Origin: Sphingobacteriaceae bacterium UBA6709
GTDB taxonomy: Bacteria; Bacteroidota; Bacteroidia; Sphingobacteriales; Sphingobacteriaceae
Direction of reading: 5' to 3'
Assembly: GCA_002454425.1 (NCBI GenBank)
Contig: DKIV01000004.1
Span: 25,854-55,115 of the forward strand
Length of the DNA stretch: 29,262 nucleotides
Below, piece by piece: positions 1-7,672 of this stretch (positions within the stretch are counted from its first letter, which is position 1; every line of letters begins with the position of its first letter). The notes under the pieces were generated by a model. That model was not told the DNA's origin. It saw only the letters and a program-made list of their open reading frames with translations, and did not search any database. The position numbers were made by a program, and so were the translations under genes.

Positions 1-20
1 ACTCGAACCTGGTAGGTAGC
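1..20 (+). repeat. Left copy of terminal inverted repeat
   Basis: The first 20 bases are the reverse complement of 29177-29196 with a single mismatch (19 of 20). Each copy contains an ACC-N-GGT core, and the mismatch is the central base. The two copies face each other across about 29 kb. They may be members of a dispersed repeat family at which the assembly broke, or ends of a larger element. Nothing transposase-like is present between them. Confidence 0.6.
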
Positions 21-340
21 TGTCACCCTGAGTTGGGGTATGAAGGCAGGCAAGGCGACGATGCGGCTGAATGCCCGCGCAGGCAAACCATATAAATAAT
101 TAGGAAATTTTTTTAACAGCGATGTGTTTGGTGTTTAAGGTGTTGATTTTAAATGTTTTGTAATTTTGTCTAATATGGAAGGAATGTTGGTTATACTTAT
201 AGTTTAAATTTTAAACGTTGATTGGTGGACTATTTTCTAAGTCGCTAAGGAACGATGGATGAGTGATGCATCGCGGAAACTCTTTTCCGCTCGTTTCCCG
301 GAAGGGGAATTCGTTATGTAACAAGATTTAGGGATTTAGC

Positions 341-398
341 AATTGTATTACCGGCCTGATTCCAGACAAAGGCCGGAACCGAGGCCGGTAATACAATT
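341..398. repeat. 17-bp perfect hairpin with alternative pairing
   Basis: Arms 341-357 and 382-398 are perfectly complementary over 17 bp around a 24-base loop. The loop holds a second copy of AGGCCGG (370-376), so the left-arm segment CCGGCCT (351-357) could pair with either the loop copy or the right-arm copy (382-388). On the plus strand a short T-run (TCGTTTTTG) follows, which would suit a terminator for a rightward gene outside the window. On the minus strand it lies about 100 bases past the aminopeptidase stop. Terminator, structured RNA or dispersed repeat are all possible. Confidence 0.6.
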
Positions 399-493
399 TC
401 GTTTTTGTATACACACGCAGCTTACCTTGTGTGATTATTTTTAAGCGTTATAGCTTCTTACGTTTCAAACGTAGCGGGCTTGCGCTCCTCGTA

Positions 494-1891
494 TCAGAAA
501 GCCGAGGCGCGAAGCTGCTCCACCTCATCGACTGTTTTGGCGAGATGTCGTCCCAGAAGCCGATGTCCGGTTTCTGTAATTACATAGTTATCTTCGATTC
601 TTATGCCCGTAAAGTCTCTGTGTTTCTCCAGCTCCTGATAGTTTATGAATGCTTCGAAGCGTTTTTCGCTCTTCCATAGATCTATTAAAAACGGATTAAT
701 ATACACTCCAGGTTCTACGGTCAGAACATATCCCGGTTCAAGTTCCTTGCCCAGGCGCAATGATTTCAGACCAAATAATTGTTTTTCTTTTCTAAGCACA
801 TCATTGTATCCCACATACTGTTCACCAAGATCTTCCATATCATGAACATCCATGCCCATCATATGACCTGTGCCACATTGAAAAAACATGGCATGCGCAC
901 CTGCTGCCACGGCCTCATCAACATCACCTTTCATGAGTCCGAGTTCTTTCAGTCCCTGAGCGAGTGTTTTGCATGCCGTGAAATGCGTGTCGATGAACCG
1001 CTGTCCGGGCCTTAGCGTTTCCACAGCATTGTTGAGCGCATTCAGTACGATATTGTATACTTCTCTCTGGCGCGTATCGAAGCGCTTGCGGACCGGAAAC
1101 GTTCGGGTTAAGTCGCCGCAGTATCCCTCCGGAGTTTCCATGCCTGAATCATTAAGCACCATTTCTCCCTCTCTCAAGGTATTTATCTTGCTATGGTTAT
1201 GAAGAATATGTCCGCGGGTAGTTAGAATAATAGGGTAGGCCATAACGCCGCCAGCGCGTAGCGCCCGTTCTTCGATCAACGCTGCCACTGCCGCCTCGGT
1301 CATGCCCGGGCGCGCGTGTAACATGGCCAGCTCCTGTCCCTCAATACTCAGGTTTACCGCGCGCTCAATTTCCTCAATCTCAATGGTAGATTTTATAGAA
1401 CGCTGTGCCACCACGGCCTTAATAAATTCTGGCGAAGCAGCATTGACGGTATTTTTCAGGTCTGCCCCCAGGAGATGATGCAGCTTGATTTGGTTTTCCG
1501 CTCTGTAGGGCGGAAGAAAATGTACCCGTCGACCTTTGGTGTTCGCCTCATTAAGCTTCGTGGCGAGCGCCGCGTAAGGTTGGGTGTCCTCAACACCCGC
1601 GGCAGAGGCTCTTTCCCTAAGGGTGGCTAACTGTCCCATCCACACCAGGGCATCGATATCCATTTCATCGCCAAAGATGATGGTTTCCTCATTGTCAAGA
1701 TCTATTATTGCAGCAAGTCCCGCCGCCGATATACCGAAGTAATAAAGAAATGTACTATCCTGGCGAAAATGGTAGGGATTGTCGAGATAGTTCATCGGGC
1801 TTTCATCGTTGCCCAGGAATAAAAGCAGGCCGCCCGACATGGCTCTTCGTAAACCAGCGCGACGTTCTTTATAAATATTGCTAGCGAACAT
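494..1891 (-). CDS. Xaa-Pro aminopeptidase (M24B, aminopeptidase P family)
   Basis: This 465-residue protein should remove the N-terminal residue from peptides with proline in second place, using two metal ions. The N-terminal aminopeptidase-P domain (about 1-165) precedes a pita-bread catalytic domain (about 170-450). All five expected metal ligands are visible: D248 in VLNDSG, D260 in CGDLTRTFPV, H343 in GTGHMMGMDVHD, E393 in TVEPGVY and E433 in IRIEDN. H350 in DVHD is also conserved. There is no signal peptide, so a cytoplasmic location is expected. The length is normal for the family. It lies 124 bp downstream of the dipeptidyl peptidase gene on the same strand with a strong hairpin between, so co-transcription may be partial. 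Both enzymes act around proline, which suggests a joint role in using proline-rich peptides. Confidence 0.93.
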   Translation of the reverse strand: MFASNIYKERRAGLRRAMSGGLLLFLGNDESPMNYLDNPYHFRQDSTFLYYFGISAAGLAAIIDLDNEETIIFGDEMDIDALVWMGQLATLRERASAAGVEDTQPYAALATKLNEANTKGRRVHFLPPYRAENQIKLHHLLGADLKNTVNAASPEFIKAVVAQRSIKSTIEIEEIERAVNLSIEGQELAMLHARPGMTEAAVAALIEERALRAGGVMAYPIILTTRGHILHNHSKINTLREGEMVLNDSGMETPEGYCGDLTRTFPVRKRFDTRQREVYNIVLNALNNAVETLRPGQRFIDTHFTACKTLAQGLKELGLMKGDVDEAVAAGAHAMFFQCGTGHMMGMDVHDMEDLGEQYVGYNDVLRKEKQLFGLKSLRLGKELEPGYVLTVEPGVYINPFLIDLWKSEKRFEAFINYQELEKHRDFTGIRIEDNYVITETGHRLLGRHLAKTVDEVEQLRASAF

Positions 1892-1925
1892 TTTTTAATG
1901 ATTATGTAGGTGAAGAAATCAGTAT

Positions 1926-1960
1926 GGACACCGGAAGCAGTGCTCCTGCTTCCGGTGTCC
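1926..1960 (-). terminator. 15-bp perfect stem-loop after DPP IV
   Basis: Arms 1926-1940 and 1946-1960 pair perfectly over 15 bp, GC-rich, with a 5-base loop. It starts 56 bases past the DPP IV stop and before the aminopeptidase start. There is no good T-tract on the minus strand, so it may be a partial terminator or an mRNA-stabilising intercistronic hairpin. Confidence 0.5.
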
Positions 1961-2015
1961 CCGGCATTCATTTTTGTAAAAGCCTGGATCAACTGACTAG
2001 CTGAAGGTGATTATC

Positions 2016-4274
2016 CTATCGACCTCCCGGGGCGCAATGTTCGCGCAGATATTTGGTGAAGAGACCGGAAAGATGCTTTCCTGTACCCTCGCCCTCAGAG
2101 ATAGAATGGGTTCTGTTAGGATAAGACATCATCTCGAACTGTTTATCATATTTTATTAACTCGTTTATTAACAGCTCCGCATTTTGGTAATGAACGTTGT
2201 CATCGCCAGTTCCGTGAATGTATAAGAGGTTCCCCTGTAAATTCTTCACGTGTGTTATTGGAGAACCATCAATGAACGGTTGTTTATCTTCGCGAGGATT
2301 GCCCATATAGCGTTCCTGATAAATATTGTCGTAAGTGAGCTGATTGCCTACGGCGGCAATGGCAATCCCTGTTTTGTAAATTTCAGGATACTGGAACAGG
2401 AGGTTTAACGTTGATGAGCCGCCACCGCTCCATCCCCAAACAGCAATACGGTCAGCATCGACAAAAGGCCATTTAAGGATCTCTTTTGCCGCCATCGCCT
2501 GATCGCGAATGTTCAGCGTACCAATATGTTTATAAATAGACTTACGCCACTCCCGTCCGCGCGGCGCCGGGGCTCCGCGGTTTTCTACCGAAATATAGAT
2601 GTATCCATCATCGGCCATGTTGCCGTCATACAGTCGGTTCATTCCCGTGCCATAGGTGTCGGTAACCGTTTGTCCCGCGGGTTCGCCGTAAACATAAAAC
2701 AGTACAGGATATTTTTTGGTCGCGTCGAAGTTTGAAGGTTTTACCATCCAGCCGTCAAGGGTGACCCCATCAGCAGTAGTTACTTTAAAAAACTCAACAG
2801 CGTGATTATCGGCGCTAAGATCTATAGGCTGACCAATAGCCTTATGATCTGGTAGCGAAACGATCTCTGAACCCGGTCTTACCGAGGTGCTTGAAAATGA
2901 ATGGAATGCCAGCTTTCCGTTAGGCGAGAGCCTGTAGCTGCTGCTTCCGGCAAATGCTGCGGGTGTTATTCTTTCTGCTTTTTTCTTGCCAGACATTGCC
3001 ACCCGGTAAAGGTAGGATTGGGTAGCGTTTGTTGGCGATGCCTCAAAATAAATATATCCAGCCTGCTCATCTGTGAGTAAAACGCTATTTACATCATAGT
3101 CACCGTTGGTAATCAGCTTCTCCTTGGCTGCAAGATCCAAAGTATAGATATGTCGCCAGCCATCTTTTTCACTCACCCAGATAAATGATTTTCCATCTTT
3201 CAGCCAATCCCAACCTTGCGGATCATCATCATTCCAACGCGACTTAATATCAATCCAGGCGGCATCAGTCTCTTTGTAAATGCTTTTTGCCAGTCCGTTT
3301 GCTGTGTTGCATACATAAATAGTGCTTTCGTTTTGCTTTCTATTCAACTGTTGCAGAATGATCTGCTCAGATCCCCGGGTCCATTCCATGCGTGGAATAT
3401 AATGCTGCACGGCATCTCCTGGTACCTTCATCCAGGTGGTAGATCCTCCAGTTGCACTTACTACGCCTACCTTGCATGCGCTGGGATCTTCGCCAGCCTT
3501 CGGGTATTCTACCGGAATCGTGAAAGAGTACAAGGAATCGGTATTGTTCAGCATCAGATAATTTCGGATACGTGTGGCGTCTATTTGCCAGTAGGCGATC
3601 TTCTTACTATCGGGCGACCATCGGAAGCCATCTCTGCAGCCAAATTCCTCTTCATATACCCAATCGAAAGTCCCGTTGATCATGCGTGCGCTGCCATCGG
3701 TTGTGAGGCGACTGATAGCTCCGCTCTGCAGATCCTCGGTATAGATATTATGCCCGCTTACATACGCCACTTTACTACCGTCAGGAGATAGTTTAGCATA
3801 CATCAGTGAGGATGAAGGTAGACCGTGTCCCAGTTTTCTTAAGCTTTTTGAAGGAATATCATATAAGAAATAGTCACCTTGCGTATCGTAACGCCACACA
3901 CGTTTCGTGTTGTTCATGATCAATACTTTTGTCCGGTCCTCAGAAAATAGAAAGCGTCTTATAGCTATCGGACTGGTGGCTCCTGCGGGAACGAGCATGC
4001 TCTTGCTTAATAACACCTCCGTTGCTCCGGTTCTGGCGTCCTTTTTTATAATCTCATTATTTGCCAGGGCATAGTATGAGTAACCGTCGGGAGTCCATTG
4101 AAATTCCTGCCGGAACTGCGCGTAAGAGAAAAAAGGCGTCATCAGGCCTAAGGTCAACAGCATCAGACATACCCGTAGTTTTGAAATGACATGCCAGGAA
4201 CGGGGCGATTCTATCGATCCATTATTCCGTATCGCCGTTTGAATGATACAGCTTGAGTAATTTTTACTATTCAT
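2016..4274 (-). CDS. Dipeptidyl peptidase IV (S9B serine peptidase)
   Basis: A 752-residue exported prolyl dipeptidase that should release X-Pro dipeptides from peptide N-termini in the periplasm or at the cell surface. The N-terminus has an unusually long polar stretch (about 30 residues) before the hydrophobic segment (about 33-50) and a likely cleavage after SYA. The eight-bladed propeller domain follows (about 70-500) and includes the DWVYEEE motif (about 205-211), whose glutamates anchor the substrate N-terminus in this family. The alpha/beta-hydrolase domain carries S616 in GWSGGG, D691 in GTGDDNVH and H723 in RTHS. The D-to-H spacing of 32 equals that of human DPP4 as I recall it. The length is typical. 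It ends with TAG, showing that TAG is an ordinary stop codon in this genome. Confidence 0.95.
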   Translation of the reverse strand: MNSKNYSSCIIQTAIRNNGSIESPRSWHVISKLRVCLMLLTLGLMTPFFSYAQFRQEFQWTPDGYSYYALANNEIIKKDARTGATEVLLSKSMLVPAGATSPIAIRRFLFSEDRTKVLIMNNTKRVWRYDTQGDYFLYDIPSKSLRKLGHGLPSSSLMYAKLSPDGSKVAYVSGHNIYTEDLQSGAISRLTTDGSARMINGTFDWVYEEEFGCRDGFRWSPDSKKIAYWQIDATRIRNYLMLNNTDSLYSFTIPVEYPKAGEDPSACKVGVVSATGGSTTWMKVPGDAVQHYIPRMEWTRGSEQIILQQLNRKQNESTIYVCNTANGLAKSIYKETDAAWIDIKSRWNDDDPQGWDWLKDGKSFIWVSEKDGWRHIYTLDLAAKEKLITNGDYDVNSVLLTDEQAGYIYFEASPTNATQSYLYRVAMSGKKKAERITPAAFAGSSSYRLSPNGKLAFHSFSSTSVRPGSEIVSLPDHKAIGQPIDLSADNHAVEFFKVTTADGVTLDGWMVKPSNFDATKKYPVLFYVYGEPAGQTVTDTYGTGMNRLYDGNMADDGYIYISVENRGAPAPRGREWRKSIYKHIGTLNIRDQAMAAKEILKWPFVDADRIAVWGWSGGGSSTLNLLFQYPEIYKTGIAIAAVGNQLTYDNIYQERYMGNPREDKQPFIDGSPITHVKNLQGNLLYIHGTGDDNVHYQNAELLINELIKYDKQFEMMSYPNRTHSISEGEGTGKHLSGLFTKYLREHCAPGGR

Positions 4275-4661
4275 AGTATTTAGTGATATGATTTCGTTTT
4301 TTTTGTTGATGGATCTTCTCTTATTGGGGCGCTTTGTGAAATATTCTTTCGATTAAATATTTCTTTCGGAAATCTTCGCTACGTTCACGGGCTTAAATGC
4401 AAGTTTTCCTACTGTGTCTCTTTTGAGAACCCTTTCTAATTCTTTCTAATTTCTAAATTTTTTGGATATTTTGATAGTAATAGCGGGCTTTTTAATGGAA
4501 TTATTAAAATATATGCTGTTTTTGTTCGGTGTATTAAATTGTCAGATGTTCAGCATGATGAGAGCTGCGTATGTTGTCGGATTCTTTTAAAAGTCTTTTT
4601 CGGAAAATTCCCTTACAAACGTATTTTTGTCTGCTTGATAGCCGAAAAGGCGATACGTGAA
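4275..4661. other. Divergent intergenic region, DPP IV / GNAT
   Basis: No gene is supported here apart from a TTG-initiated upstream extension of the acetyltransferase frame, which I reject. The region is AT-rich, holds a perfect tandem duplication of the 10-mer CTTTCTAATT (4432-4451), and contains the acetyltransferase promoter at 4622-4629. I see no clear TAnnTTTG element for DPP IV on the minus strand. Confidence 0.5.
4597..4629 (+). promoter_or_regulatory. Bacteroidota-type promoter for GNAT gene
   Basis: TATTTTTG at 4622-4629 is an exact match to the Bacteroidota -7 consensus TAnnTTTG. A T-rich TTTTC at 4597-4601, with a 20-bp spacer, is a fair -33 element. Transcription would start near 4636, about 26 bases before the ATG at 4662. 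That supports the internal ATG over the upstream TTG. Confidence 0.5.
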
Positions 4662-5168
4662 ATGACAAACTATCTTTTCAGGCAGGCTGAGCCTGCCGAT
4701 GCTCCAATCATATGGACTATTCTACAGGATGCTATACGCCGCCGCGCTGCCGAGGGTAGTCAGCAGTGGCAGGATGGCTATCCAAATCCGGAAGTTATAG
4801 CAAATGATATTGCCAAAGGCGCGGGCTTCCTTCTTGACCATGACGGCGAAATAGTTGCCTACGTAGCGTTATTCATTAATGACGAACCAGCGTATAGAGA
4901 TATTGTCGGCAAGTGGCTTAGTGACGGCGACTTTGTAGCCTTTCACCGCATTGCTATCGCATCAGCATGGTTAGGAAAGGGCATTTCAAAAATCCTGATG
5001 ACTTCCATTGAAGAGTTTGCCCGGCAACGAGGAATCGATAGTATTAAGGCTGATACAAACTTTGATAACGCGGCGATGCTTGCAATATTTTCAAAGCTGG
5101 GATACGTCCATTGCGGCGACGTTCAGTTTCGGGGAGGCTCACGCATGGCCTTTGAGAAAGTGCTGTAG
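4662..5168 (+). CDS. GNAT family N-acetyltransferase
   Basis: A 168-residue GNAT acetyltransferase that would move an acetyl group from acetyl-CoA to an unidentified amine. It begins TNYLFRQAEPAD, a usual first beta strand and helix for the fold. The acetyl-CoA loop region is around FHRIAIASAWLGKGISKILM, where the usual Q/R-x-x-G-x-G/A has become a variant LGKGIS. The C-terminal DNAAMLAIFSKLGYVHCG is the standard end of the fold. The frame extends upstream to a TTG at 4539, but the ATG at 4662 is better: it follows AAAAGG at a suitable distance and lies just after a consensus promoter. Its 3' end is 24 bp from the convergent GH110 gene. Confidence 0.85.
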   Translation: MTNYLFRQAEPADAPIIWTILQDAIRRRAAEGSQQWQDGYPNPEVIANDIAKGAGFLLDHDGEIVAYVALFINDEPAYRDIVGKWLSDGDFVAFHRIAIASAWLGKGISKILMTSIEEFARQRGIDSIKADTNFDNAAMLAIFSKLGYVHCGDVQFRGGSRMAFEKVL

Positions 5169-5192
5169 GTTAGCTGTCGCCGACATCGATAT

Positions 5193-7022
5193 CTATGGGG
5201 ACTTCTTTGCCTGCAATGTTGGTATGAATGCCTTGCCATTTAATGTATTACCTTTTATCTCATACGCTGTTACGCGTTCCAGCTTAATACGTTCCTTGTT
5301 TTTGTGGAAGGCCGCATAATCACTATTTGTGGTGATCTTATTGTTTTTAAACAGCAATCCATCTACTGATTTGGCGTATAAAATTGGCATGTCAAAGGTT
5401 TGGAAGTCATTATTCTCGATACGAATGCCGCTATGAAAATAAGTCTGCTGTCCTTCGAGATGTGGAATTTCCGGATATACGGAAATCACTGCCGTTGTAA
5501 ATTGGTACATACTTGTCAGAGCGTTTATAAATTTGTTGTTTCGTATCGTGACGTCGCGACAGGAGCCCGTTTCATACCAGCCATTGCAATCGCCGCACAA
5601 TAGGATAGCACTGCCGCTGGTATGATCAAATACGTTGTTCGCAACGAGTACCTTTCGTGGCGTACTGAACAGGGCGCCTCTGGCTCTGTTATTTCGTATC
5701 ATGTTGCCAGTGAAGTTTACTGCGGGACTAAGACTCAGATTTTCTATCCCGAAGTTTTCGCGTTTAGGATCGAGGTCCGGAGAAAGACTGTCCTTGAAGC
5801 TAATCTCAAACTCGCGGATAGCTCCTTGTTTTGCTATCGGTTTAATGGCAGTGATAATGTTTTTCTGACTTAGGAGATCCATCGTTTGCGCTTTGATAAA
5901 CTGAACGGTATCTCCTGCAAATCCCCAATCGAAGCCGTACGACTGCTCATGCATGTAGCGGGCCCTAAGGGTCAGCGCGTCCTTGATGTCGACTATCTTT
6001 AGATAAGTACCGTGAACGTTAATAGCATCGTCCATCATTCCTTCGTATAAACCATCTTTGGAGTTAATAACACCGCTACAGCCAGAGAAATGTGTAGCAT
6101 CTGCCTGATTAGTGAAATATCGCGGGTCGTCTTTCCCGCGATGACAGACCCCAAAGTGACTAAGGTTGATGTTTCGGCTAAGCTGCGCCAATAATCCCAT
6201 ACCCTGAGCGTAATGAATCTTAACATGGTCGAATGTCAGGTCATGAGATGCATCAATGAAGATCCCTGGCGCCGGACGTCCTCCTCCCCGCATGGCAATT
6301 ACAGTACCTTTCTTGAGACGGGGATCTTTCCATGCCTTCGCCCTGATAACGCCGGGGCGGAGCTCCGCCACTCTCGTTGTGCCAACGCTCAGATCGCCTG
6401 TGTTATACACAATGTGTCTGGTGTTTCCGTCAAAGGCTATTCCTGACCTGGCTGAATGCTCCCAGCCGTCACCACGATAGTATAAAACACTATCCCGCAC
6501 CTGATATTTTACCCAGGGTGCCAGGCGGTATGTGATAATTCCTTGACGGCTATCATTGTCTATGATCGTTGCCTGGCAAATCTGTGGATCATCAAAGTCG
6601 ATGCTTATATTCCGAAGCTTGACATTGCCTGAATGAGCGATAGCAATTGGCAACATGGTTCCATGAAAGAGCAGTTCAGCGCCATTGCCATCAATCTCTA
6701 TATTATTTATGTATTCCAGGGTTATTCCTACTTTCTTCGGATTTGTCTGATCGTGATTAGAAATATAGTATTCCCGCGTAGCAGCGCCTTCGGAAAAGAA
6801 TTCATAACGCCCTTTCTTTAAGGTTAACCTCAGCTGTTCACTGTTCTTTGTGTTGATTTTTAAATCATTAATCACCTTCCTTAATGCAGGCCCCACATCC
6901 TTTCCTGTATTGGGTAAAATTCCTCTGGATGATAGATCAACTGTTTTCACTGCCTTTTGTGCCAGGCACTGATTTATTAGTATAAAAGCGAGTAAAAATG
7001 TAAACAGGGTTTTTATTTGCAT
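5193..7022 (-). CDS. GH110 alpha-1,3-galactosidase (parallel beta-helix)
   Basis: A secreted 609-residue beta-helix enzyme most like GH110 exo-alpha-1,3-galactosidases, which release terminal alpha-1,3-Gal from blood-group-B-type or linear glycans. After a signal peptide ending NQCLAQ comes the helix, with repeated N-N/asparagine-ladder turns. Three acidic residues fit the GH110 active site: the Asp of NQADATHFSG and the Asp pair of MMDDAINVHG, spaced 23 and 24 residues apart, which matches the spacing I recall for a marine GH110 enzyme. The segments REYYISNHDQ and FHGTMLP are also GH110-like. The length fits the family (about 600). The frame extends 8 codons upstream to a TTG, but the ATG at 7022 opens directly onto the signal peptide. 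It is divergent from susC across a shared control region, so it is probably part of the same locus. Confidence 0.85.
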   Translation of the reverse strand: MQIKTLFTFLLAFILINQCLAQKAVKTVDLSSRGILPNTGKDVGPALRKVINDLKINTKNSEQLRLTLKKGRYEFFSEGAATREYYISNHDQTNPKKVGITLEYINNIEIDGNGAELLFHGTMLPIAIAHSGNVKLRNISIDFDDPQICQATIIDNDSRQGIITYRLAPWVKYQVRDSVLYYRGDGWEHSARSGIAFDGNTRHIVYNTGDLSVGTTRVAELRPGVIRAKAWKDPRLKKGTVIAMRGGGRPAPGIFIDASHDLTFDHVKIHYAQGMGLLAQLSRNINLSHFGVCHRGKDDPRYFTNQADATHFSGCSGVINSKDGLYEGMMDDAINVHGTYLKIVDIKDALTLRARYMHEQSYGFDWGFAGDTVQFIKAQTMDLLSQKNIITAIKPIAKQGAIREFEISFKDSLSPDLDPKRENFGIENLSLSPAVNFTGNMIRNNRARGALFSTPRKVLVANNVFDHTSGSAILLCGDCNGWYETGSCRDVTIRNNKFINALTSMYQFTTAVISVYPEIPHLEGQQTYFHSGIRIENNDFQTFDMPILYAKSVDGLLFKNNKITTNSDYAAFHKNKERIKLERVTAYEIKGNTLNGKAFIPTLQAKKSP

Positions 7023-7294
7023 TGATTGGTTGGTTTTTATGTTCAATGTAGTGAAAATAAATTATAAATATGCTGTAACTCTCACCGACCGATTGTAAAT
7101 TGAAGTAATTAACATTTTTATCGTCCTATTTAAATTGCACGATGGTTTCAGCCAAGGAATAAGTAAAAGAAGATGGTAGAATATCCCAACCTGAGAAATG
7201 TAAATAAAAAGTTACAATAAGGATGGTACTCTATGGTGTTTAATACGACTATACACTTGTGTAGGGCAAGAATAGTTGGCGTATGCTTTAAGAA

Positions 7295-7327
7295 ATCAAT
7301 TAATCAGTAGTTTTATCAATTAACCAG
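7295..7327 (+). promoter_or_regulatory. Direct repeat pair, 20-bp period
   Basis: ATCAATTAATCAG (7295-7307) and ATCAATTAACCAG (7315-7327) differ at one base and start 20 bp apart, about two DNA helical turns. This layout suits a dimeric or tandem-binding regulator on one face of the helix. It is a candidate operator for the GH110/susC region; the binding protein is unknown. Confidence 0.4.
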
Positions 7328-7335
7328 AAGCGCTA

Positions 7336-7425
7336 AAATAATGTAGAGCATTTCATCACCTGAAATACGACTGCTACCAGGTAGTGGAGTATTAATTCAA
7401 AGTCAATATCCCTAAATAATGTAGA
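7336..7425 (+). repeat. 12-bp direct repeat upstream of susC
   Basis: AAATAATGTAGA occurs identically at 7336-7347 and 7414-7425, 78 bp apart. The sequence is AT-rich, so chance is not excluded. Confidence 0.35.
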
Positions 7426-7441
7426 ATCTTATTAATGTAAT

Positions 7442-7497
7442 TATTGGCGGAGCTTAGTACCACGCCCCGGGGCGACGTGCGTAACCTTACCAATAAG
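7442..7497 (+). promoter_or_regulatory. GC-rich nested inverted repeat before susC
   Basis: The outer arms TTATTGG (7442-7448) and CCAATAA (7491-7497) pair perfectly and enclose a 12-bp perfect palindrome CGCCCCGGGGCG (7474-7485) with partly matching sequence between. It is a sharp GC island in AT-rich DNA, about 175 bases before the susC ATG. It could be an operator, a cruciform or a leader hairpin, depending on where transcription starts. Confidence 0.4.
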
Positions 7498-7672
7498 CGC
7501 TTCAATGTTTAAAGAACCTTGGAGTTACTAAACGAACCTAAGATTTACTTTTATGATTTCTGCGTGCTGCATTCCCATTCTTTCGGATTGAGGGCTAATG
7601 GCTGAGAATTTTAATTACCAATTTTCGATTATAAACAATGATAAATGTATCACCCGTTTAGATGCAATTGCA

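Larger units (their letters stand above)
1..493. other. Non-coding left edge with end repeat and hairpin
   Basis: I find no convincing gene in this stretch. It starts with a 20-bp sequence whose inverted copy lies near the right edge (see the repeat entry), followed by an AT-rich segment and the long hairpin at 341-398. The only reading frame entering it from the right is antisense to the aminopeptidase gene and looks like a shadow. The first 90 bases are more GC-rich than the next 150 and could be the edge of a different unit outside the window. Confidence 0.6.
7023..7672. promoter_or_regulatory. Shared control region, GH110 / susC
   Basis: About 650 bp without a supported gene between the divergent GH110 and susC genes. 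It holds three sets of repeats, listed separately: a 20-bp-spaced pair (7295-7327), a 12-mer pair (7336-7425) and a GC-rich structured segment (7442-7497). A weak -7 candidate TACTTTTA (7546-7553, one mismatch to TAnnTTTG) lies about 120 bases before the susC ATG. I see no exact TAnnTTTG on either strand. No local HTCS, ECF sigma or AraC regulator gene is present, so the activator is not identified. Confidence 0.5.

Noticed and set aside
4539..4661. TTG-initiated 41-codon N-terminal extension of the acetyltransferase
   Set aside because: It begins upstream of a consensus promoter, has no resemblance to the GNAT fold, and the ATG at 4662 gives a standard-length protein.
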